Shown in pieces: positions 58,418 through 64,000 of a DNA stretch of 64,000 nucleotides. The DNA comes from Allacma fusca (Eukaryota; Arthropoda; Collembola; Symphypleona; Sminthuridae). The stretch lies in NCBI GenBank assembly GCA_947179485.1, contig OX359246.1, positions 35,753,632 to 35,817,631 on the forward strand, read 5' to 3'. The position numbers and the translations under genes were made by a program. Every line of letters starts with the position of its first letter. Position 1 is the stretch's first letter. A model generated the notes under the pieces. That model was not told where the DNA came from. It saw only the letters and a list, made by a program, of their open reading frames with translations, and made no database searches.

Positions 58418-61400
58418 GCAGGTACCTTAGGTACGACCAAAGAAACCCACCAGTAACACGGAATCCGGTTACGGGTTTATTAGAACCAGCATCTAGATCT
58501 ACGCTAAGGACCATCTCAGGCGAGTCAACTATACAACCCGTTACGTCACGAAGGATTTCACCGGAAAGCCTGAATACCAGCTCAAGCTCAATCAACAAGG
58601 CTATAGCCCAAGCAATAGCCTCAGCGACACTTCAAGCAGGTTTAACAACCCCTCGAAATCAGAAGTCGAGTAACTCCGATCGTGACCATCTCAGACCAAG
58701 TAACCAGGTGACGGATAGTAACCAGGTAGATTACTCATCACCCAGGTCACAACTTTTCCAGAAATCGGTGAGAAGACATTACAGGGTAAATAGTGCTGAG
58801 GAAAACAGCAACTTAAATCCCAGGACCAGTCCACAGGGAATTACGACACGTGAGAGACCGAGCAACAGCCGTTGCGAGACAGCCATTCAGAAGGGTAGCC
58901 CAAGAGCACCCACTACATCACCTACAGTCCAGACAGGTAACCAGACACCAGCAGGGAGCTCTGCGGCACAACCGAGAGTGACCCCGAGGTCTAGTAATTC
59001 CTGTCGCTCCACACCTACAACAGGTGAAAGAGGGCAGTCAAGCCGACACAGCAACTCTCACGAGACAACACAGCAAATTAACCCAGTACACATCTCACCA
59101 ACCAGTCAGAATAGACAGGTTTCAACGGAAAATACGCCAAGAAATCGACCAACTCAACCTAACCTGCAATTTAGACCACAACCCACCCAGGACGATTTGG
59201 AGACACCAACGGAAGAGGTCGAGACCACCCAAATTGGTAGTACATCACAGGCTAACGTTAAGAGGGATTTAACGACAACAAAGTTGTACGTCAACACCGA
59301 TTCCACCCAGGCAAACAATAACGAGCAACTGGTACATCGAGTTTACCAGTCACCAGGAGGTCGAATCTACGTACACCCACCCGTACATGCTCTGCGAGCA
59401 CCACCACTTGACGTTAGTGAGACAGCTTTAAGAACATTGGTGCAAGTAGGGAGACAACTAAGAGAACAGAATCCGTCAATAACTATTGCAAATACCATCA
59501 GAAATTCTGACACAGGTACTTACTATCAGGCATTCAGACCCCAGGACAGATTTACCGTCTATCAGTCACCTAGAGGCTCGTTATACAACAGCCTACCGAT
59601 AGGACGCACGGGTATACACCGCCACATTTTACGAGGTCGAGACATCCTGCAACGGGCAACCAACAACGATAGGACCATCATAGAAGGTGGAGAGCTTGTA
59701 ACAGCACCACAACCACCACCTTCGGAACAAACATCTAGAAGCAACGAGTCATACGTCCAAGGTGACACCCTAAGGTCACGGACAGCAACACCTGCATCAA
59801 CAACACGTGCAGCAACGACTTTTGCAGTACCAGCTAGACCAACCGGAAGGTTCATAACCAGGTCAGCAAACCGACCAACGACACCGACAGCTCCAGCTGT
59901 CCCCGTCAGACCAAATTCAGCAGTAGCAGGACCATCTCGAGTAACAACAACTCCAACCACAAGTCAAGGTAAAGTCAGTTGGCTTGACGACTTACAATAC
60001 GGAGTTGACATTTGGACAGGACCCAGTGGCAGAGTATACACCAGCGAGAACGAAGCCACCGAAGACGAGTTAGTACCAAGCAGAATAACAACGAGACAAT
60101 ACGCTAAGATCGCCCGAAAACAAGACAGATTCAGAAACCAGGGGGTAGAAAACGAAGCGACTTGGACAGGCCAAGTGAGACGCCTGATCTATTATAACAG
60201 AAGGGACGGTATTATACAACGAAGGTTCAGACCAGCAAGAGATTCAAATTTTGAAGCATTTGCAGCTACAAAAGCTGAACACGAAGAAATTGTTCTGAGT
60301 GAACATCCGATATTTACCTTCTGGAATATAATCACCCGAAGATCTTTAGATCCAGGGCAGATCTCCAGCTACATCGCACCCAATTTTAGACTTTACCATC
60401 GACACATCAGTCTACCGAACGGCGTTCGCAGACAAAGGGTACCACCAGGCTTCTTGGATAACATCGAGAACGAACACGACCACCAAGAGGCATTGAATAG
60501 ACTAATTCACGATCCTAACGTGGAAATCTTGAGTGACACATCTAGCGAGGAAGAAGAAGAGCAGGTAGTACAGAGAGACACTCCAAGACGTGAGAGTGGT
60601 CAGCATAACAGTGCACAGTCTAGTGAAGAGACAGAGCACATCTTCATTGGAGTTGACGAAGAGGACTTCATTATCCCAGAAGTACCAGGTCAATTTACTA
60701 TAAGAATTTCTATAGACGACGCCTACGACGCTGCGTTTAGAGCAATTGAAAGAGACGAAGAACTACAAGAGGAAGTCCGATTTGTGGATAATACCGGAGA
60801 AACTCACTTCTTCTCAAGAATCCGACTTCGAGACCTTAGTCCGGAAACTCAAGTTGTACTCACTCAAGTCAGAAAGAGACGTAAACCCTTACGAGCACGC
60901 CGTCAAATCGGAAATAACCAACCCAGACCACCAGGCCCAGGACCAAGTGGATCAGGGAGAGGAAACCAGTCGAGAGGAGCTAACAACAACAACTCCCACA
61001 ACCAGCGACCATCTCAATCAAGGTCAAATCCAGGTCGAGGAGGCTCAAGAGGAGGTAGACACATCGGAGGCAGACGGAGAGCAAGGAGCGACCCCGGAAG
61101 TTCCGGAGGGAGCAGCTCATCATCCAGCTCCAGTAGTAGCAACCCAAGTAACCCTCACGACTTTGAAGCCTTCGACAACTGGAGAAATAGACAGATTGTA
61201 AACAGAAATAACATCTTCAACCAGGTCAACGTTAACATCATCAACCCATACGTACCAATCAATCCAAATCAGGGAATACGTATCGAAGACGTTGCAGACG
61301 AAGAGCAGGTACGAATAATTCCAAGGAGACATCTGGACGACGACATGACCGCCCTCATGTTTCCCAAAGTAGAATTTAAACCGGGTGTAGATGACCCAGA

Positions 61401-62931
61401 GACAGCCTTCGCAACAGCCGAACTCCAGACCAACAGGTTTGGAGGAGATACCATCATAACCAGGATGCAATACGTACAGATCATCTTTGACCCACACGTC
61501 AGGGATTGGATCAGAAATTGGATTGCTGAACGAAGATTACATGAGGAACAACCATACGACACCATTGACTGGGATGAATTCAGAGAGGAATTCCTGATAA
61601 GGTATAGTATTACCGACCAAATGATACGTACGCTGATGGAAAAGCGAAAGATGCACACAGATGAGGATCCATGTGCATACATAGATGCCAAATTAGCACT
61701 AATCAATAGAGTCGACAGATTTATGCCCGAGATGGAGAAAATCAGACTCTTACGTGCAGGATTAACATCCGAATACATAGTCTTCTGTCGAGGATGGACA
61801 GCAGAGACGGTAGCAGATTTTGTAATTGGAATTAAACAATACGATGAAGATCGAAAAACAGATGGAGCGGAGTCCATCGAAACAAGATTTGTCAAAGTAC
61901 AAGAAATGTTAGAGAAATTGACCTCTGGAATGAAAGCAGCTCCAACGGAAACAACCGTCGTGAAAGTAGCCGCAGTGAGAGAACAACAGGACTATCGGAG
62001 ACCTGAAAATAGACCTAACGACCAACGAGGACGCAGTCCAGGTCAGGGAAACTTCAACAACTCACGGAATTCCAGTCCAGGTTACAGCAACAACAACAAC
62101 TTCCCGGACAGGGGACGTAACAATCAAGGTTACGATGACCGAAGGAATTATGGGAACCGAGGTAGATCTCCAACACCTGAGAGATTCTACAATAATCAAG
62201 ATAGGAGTAGGCCGCAGTACACAAATGATGGCAATAACTCCAACAATCAAGGTTACCCTCAGAGGAACCAAAATTTCGGATCTAGACAAAGTCCGAACCG
62301 ACAATACTACAACAACAACCCTAACAACCAGGGAAATCGTCAATGGAATGACCAACAGATGAACCAAGGATACAACGGCTATAACACACAAGGATTTAAT
62401 CAAACTCAGGGCTTCATGCCACCTCAGGGGTTTAATCCGAATCAAGGATACCCACCACAACAGGGTTATGCACCGTTTCAAGGTTATTCACCCACCCAAG
62501 GGTATGGACCATCTCAAGGATACGTACCACAACAAGGGTACGGTCAAGGACAAAATGCAGGGTACGCCAACCCTGGCATGCAACAAATTCAGGCCAACCC
62601 ACAAGGTTATCAGAACCAGGGTTACCAGCCAAACAATAACCAAGGAGGTCAACGACCCCAACAATACAACAACAATAACAACAGGAGTAGAACTAACTCC
62701 AGGGACCGGAACAGCCAAAGTAATGACAGAAACAACTCCTGGAGGAATCAATCAGACCGCCAGGAGCAGTCACAACCGATACCGGGACAATTGGCACTAG
62801 AATCCACTCAAACCGACATAAAGTGTTTCGGATGTGGAGAGATGGGCCACCTGAGGAGAAATTGCCCACACAAAAGACAATCTAGCCCATATCCGTCGGG
62901 AAACTCACAGAGGGGGACGCACCCCCAGTAA
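58381..62931 (+). CDS. Gypsy-like element ORF2: Met-free region plus Gag with CCHC knuckle
   Basis: The frame is open from 58381 (after TGA at 58378) to TAA at 62929, 1,516 codons. Its first in-frame ATG is at 61345, so the first 988 codons contain no Met. That part is low-complexity with a few structured blocks and three related YQSPxGRxY-like segments (59341, 59557 and about 60007). From 61345 the sequence is a conventional 528-residue Ty3/gypsy Gag. It has a retrotransposon Gag (capsid) domain at about 61350-61860 with an FREEFLIRYS block, a Gln/Gly/Tyr/Asn-rich prion-like stretch (62362-62640) and a CCHC zinc knuckle at 62824-62865. The Met-free part may be reached by -1 frameshifting from ORF1 or by non-AUG initiation, or Gag may be made separately from the 61345 AUG. 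The sequence cannot decide. Gag identity is certain; the role of the N-terminal 988 codons is unknown. Confidence 0.8.
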   Translation, partial: LGVIDSSTDDIISRYLRYDQRNPPVTRNPVTGLLEPASRSTLRTISGESTIQPVTSRRISPESLNTSSSSINKAIAQAIASATLQAGLTTPRNQKSSNSDRDHLRPSNQVTDSNQVDYSSPRSQLFQKSVRRHYRVNSAEENSNLNPRTSPQGITTRERPSNSRCETAIQKGSPRAPTTSPTVQTGNQTPAGSSAAQPRVTPRSSNSCRSTPTTGERGQSSRHSNSHETTQQINPVHISPTSQNRQVSTENTPRNRPTQPNLQFRPQPTQDDLETPTEEVETTQIGSTSQANVKRDLTTTKLYVNTDSTQANNNEQLVHRVYQSPGGRIYVHPPVHALRAPPLDVSETALRTLVQVGRQLREQNPSITIANTIRNSDTGTYYQAFRPQDRFTVYQSPRGSLYNSLPIGRTGIHRHILRGRDILQRATNNDRTIIEGGELVTAPQPPPSEQTSRSNESYVQGDTLRSRTATPASTTRAATTFAVPARPTGRFITRSANRPTTPTAPAVPVRPNSAVAGPSRVTTTPTTSQGKVSWLDDLQYGVDIWTGPSGRVYTSENEATEDELVPSRITTRQYAKIARKQDRFRNQGVENEATWTGQVRRLIYYNRRDGIIQRRFRPARDSNFEAFAATKAEHEEIVLSEHPIFTFWNIITRRSLDPGQISSYIAPNFRLYHRHISLPNGVRRQRVPPGFLDNIENEHDHQEALNRLIHDPNVEILSDTSSEEEEEQVVQRDTPRRESGQHNSAQSSEETEHIFIGVDEEDFIIPEVPGQFTIRISIDDAYDAAFRAIERDEELQEEVRFVDNTGETHFFSRIRLRDLSPETQVVLTQVRKRRKPLRARRQIGNNQPRPPGPGPSGSGRGNQSRGANNNNSHNQRPSQSRSNPGRGGSRGGRHIGGRRRARSDPGSSGGSSSSSSSSSSNPSNPHDFEAFDNWRNRQIVNRNNIFNQVNVNIINPYVPINPNQGIRIEDVADEEQVRIIPRRHLDDDMTALMFPKVEFKPGVDDPETAFATAELQTNRFGGDTIITRMQYVQIIFDPHVRDWIRNWIAERRLHEEQPYDTIDWDEFREEFLIRYSITDQMIRTLMEKRKMHTDEDPCAYIDAKLALINRVDRFMPEMEKIRLLRAGLTSEYIVFCRGWTAETVADFVIGIKQYDEDRKTDGAESIETRFVKVQEMLEKLTSGMKAAPTETTVVKVAAVREQQDYRRPENRPNDQRGRSPGQGNFNNSRNSSPGYSNNNNFPDRGRNNQGYDDRRNYGNRGRSPTPERFYNNQDRSRPQYTNDGNNSNNQGYPQRNQNFGSRQSPNRQYYNNNPNNQGNRQWNDQQMNQGYNGYNTQGFNQTQGFMPPQGFNPNQGYPPQQGYAPFQGYSPTQGYGPSQGYVPQQGYGQGQNAGYANPGMQQIQANPQGYQNQGYQPNNNQGGQRPQQYNNNNNRSRTNSRDRNSQSNDRNNSWRNQSDRQEQSQPIPGQLALESTQTDIKCFGCGEMGHLRRNCPHKRQSSPYPSGNSQRGTHPQ
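61345..62931 (+). CDS. Probable separately initiated Gag, 528 residues
   Basis: This is the same frame as ORF2, taken from its first ATG. The length is normal for a Ty3/gypsy Gag, and the capsid domain starts right after this Met. All ATGs upstream, in every frame, have been lost over 4 kb except one, which is what would be expected if initiation here matters. Start choice is therefore an inference from the ATG pattern and family length. Confidence 0.5.
   Translation: MTALMFPKVEFKPGVDDPETAFATAELQTNRFGGDTIITRMQYVQIIFDPHVRDWIRNWIAERRLHEEQPYDTIDWDEFREEFLIRYSITDQMIRTLMEKRKMHTDEDPCAYIDAKLALINRVDRFMPEMEKIRLLRAGLTSEYIVFCRGWTAETVADFVIGIKQYDEDRKTDGAESIETRFVKVQEMLEKLTSGMKAAPTETTVVKVAAVREQQDYRRPENRPNDQRGRSPGQGNFNNSRNSSPGYSNNNNFPDRGRNNQGYDDRRNYGNRGRSPTPERFYNNQDRSRPQYTNDGNNSNNQGYPQRNQNFGSRQSPNRQYYNNNPNNQGNRQWNDQQMNQGYNGYNTQGFNQTQGFMPPQGFNPNQGYPPQQGYAPFQGYSPTQGYGPSQGYVPQQGYGQGQNAGYANPGMQQIQANPQGYQNQGYQPNNNQGGQRPQQYNNNNNRSRTNSRDRNSQSNDRNNSWRNQSDRQEQSQPIPGQLALESTQTDIKCFGCGEMGHLRRNCPHKRQSSPYPSGNSQRGTHPQ
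62362..62640 (+). repeat. QGY-type repeat within Gag
   Basis: About a dozen octapeptide-like units of the form QGY-x-P-x-Q or QGF-x-P-x-Q are encoded in tandem. The units are degenerate at DNA level, so selection on the protein is likely. The composition (Gln, Gly, Tyr, Asn, Pro) is that of prion-like, phase-separating domains. Confidence 0.85.
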
Positions 62932-63173
62932 TTGAAGATATCCAAGAAAGAATGAATGCAATTATAGCAACTAGAGTAGAAAGTCAGTCAAAAGACGACG
63001 AAGAATTAGAAATTATTGATCTCAACCCATGTCGCTTATCAAATAGCAACAAGTCAACTTTACAAGTGCAAATATGCAGTATGATGATACCAGCTTTACT
63101 AGATTCAGGAGCAACAAGATCCTGTATCCAAAGAAACTTAGTACCCAGATGTGCGGAAATAAAAGAAGTTTAA
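62886..63173 (+). CDS. Retropepsin N-terminal part (gypsy-like element), in -1 frame to Gag
   Basis: The frame opens after a TAG at 62883 and overlaps the end of Gag by 46 nt. Its first ATG is at 62952. It carries the aspartic-protease active-site block LLDSGATRS at about 63097-63123. The frame ends at TAA 63171 before the second half of the retropepsin fold, which continues in the next frame. The overlap with Gag is typical for expression by -1 frameshifting, but no perfect slippery heptamer was found (a CCCCC run is at 62922-62926). Confidence 0.8.
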   Translation, partial: PISVGKLTEGDAPPVIEDIQERMNAIIATRVESQSKDDEELEIIDLNPCRLSNSNKSTLQVQICSMMIPALLDSGATRSCIQRNLVPRCAEIKEV

Positions 63174-64000
63174 GCGCTCTGCGAGTAGCAGTAGCAAATG
63201 CAGAATTGGTTAAACCAATTTGTCTCACCAAATTCACAATGATGATTGAAGGTGAAAAACTTTTATTCAAAGGTCTAGTGATGGAAACGCTAGAACCACG
63301 AATGATTATAGGTGAAGATCTTTTATCACGTTATGGAATAACGTTGGATTACAAGAATAATGAAATACGGAGTGACCGATTTCAAACAGTTCCAATGACT
63401 AGAGACACTCATCTCTATGTCGGGGAGAAAAAGGCCGACATAGAATTTGTCAGGTCAATTTTTTCATTTCATGAAGTCAAAGGACCAAAGAGCATGAGGT
63501 GCAGGACTCGAAAAGCAGTCATAATACCAGCCTATGGACACATGAAAGTGCCCATACAAATTCCAAAACGCATCAAAAAGGATTTTTATTTACAACCATC
63601 AGAGAAACTTTATACCAGCAAGCGACTTTTAGTAGCCGCAGGTGTAGTACCAAATAAAGAACCTTTCGCATATGTATTTAATCCAGCTCCATGCCCACAG
63701 ACAATGTATGGACGGACAGCTATAGGTCATGCTGAAGAAAATTTCGATCTCATCAAAATCAAGCGCAATCAATTACGTGATGCTCATAAAAGGCTCACAC
63801 AAGAACAGCTCGATTGTTTCGACGTCAATGAGGAGCTCGATGAAGAAGGAAGAGCCAAGTACAGAGCATTGTTGACAAGATATCCAGAATGTTTCGCATT
63901 TAACAAGGGAGATTTGAAAGAACCAGCGTGGATTGATCCCATTCGGATCCATACGGGAAATAATCCACCCGTTCAGGCAAAACCCTTCCCTTGCTCACCA
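63161..64000 (+). CDS. Protease C-terminus and start of Pol (gypsy-like element), partial
   Basis: From about 63161 the third frame is open to the window end, about 280 codons. It begins with the remaining part of the retropepsin, including an MIIGEDLLSRYG block that matches the conserved I(I/L)GxDxL motif. It continues through a linker into the sequence just before reverse transcriptase (PIRIHTGNNPPVQ and KPFPCSP, like the H.I.T....P....P...SP entry of Ty3/gypsy RT). The active-site residues of RT, RNase H and integrase lie beyond the window. Because the split is inside the protease domain, a 1-nt indel in this copy is more likely than a functional shift. Confidence 0.8.

Larger units (their letters stand above)
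52684..64000 (+). mobile_element. Large Ty3/gypsy-like LTR retrotransposon, 5' part (cut by window end)
   Basis: On the plus strand there is, in order: a long non-coding leader with repeated motifs, a 679-residue ORF, a second long ORF ending in a Gag with one CCHC knuckle, a DSGA retropepsin, and the pre-RT part of a Ty3/gypsy Pol, cut at the window edge. The left end is uncertain. TGTTACGGATAT at 52684 looks like an LTR start and AATAAA at 53089 could be its polyadenylation signal, but no LTR end or primer site could be fixed because the 3' LTR is outside the window. More than 9 kb lies before reverse transcriptase, so the full element is likely much longer than the usual 5-7 kb for this group. 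A frame break within the protease suggests this copy may be damaged. Confidence 0.8.

Overview
The window is nuclear DNA of an AT-rich eukaryote, most likely an arthropod. Its genes are interrupted by short GT..AG introns, it carries a Bel/Pao element, a Ty3/gypsy element, a hAT-type MITE and a LINE remnant, and microsatellites are frequent. The texture (many acatacatatgta tracts, small exons in AT-rich spacers) would suit a copepod such as a sea louse, but no sequence here proves the species.

Layout. (1) 1087-7698, minus strand: a complete and apparently young Bel/Pao LTR retrotransposon. It has two 498-bp LTRs with no difference found by eye, a 5-bp target duplication and one intact 1861-residue Gag-Pol ORF. 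(2) 7699-22681: about 15 kb with no recognisable gene. (3) 22682-32148, plus strand: a five-exon gene for a 173-residue calmodulin-like EF-hand protein. (4) 34898-36672: a 5'-truncated LINE remnant with an (AAT)n tail, then a 48-bp tandem repeat. (5) 41402-42113: a 696-bp hAT-like MITE with 20-bp inverted termini and an 8-bp target duplication. (6) 42658-46098, minus strand: a copine (C2-C2-vWA) gene in at least eight exons, with an unusual Ala/Pro-rich tail. (7) 48106-51735, minus strand: a secreted or anchored type-B carboxylesterase of 594 residues in eight exons. (8) about 52.7 kb to the window end, plus strand: the 5' part of a very large Ty3/gypsy-like retrotransposon. It has a leader of more than 2 kb with repeated motifs, a 679-residue ORF, a second ORF that ends in a conventional Gag with a zinc knuckle, a retropepsin split between frames, and the start of Pol cut by the window edge.

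The strongest candidate for something undescribed is in the last element. From 57342 to 61344 (4,003 nt) the plus strand contains one single ATG in all three frames, although the same stretch is open for translation throughout (end of ORF1, then ORF2). ATGs return at normal density at 61345, the start of a normal-sized Gag (528 residues). This points to strong selection against AUGs over 4 kb of a retroelement RNA. The successive reading frames (ORF1, ORF2, protease, Pol) also each step by -1.

The cellular genes show no operon-like relationship. The copine and the carboxylesterase merely lie on the same strand about 2 kb apart. All exon boundaries were read by eye from splice-site consensus and family similarity and have not been checked against transcripts.
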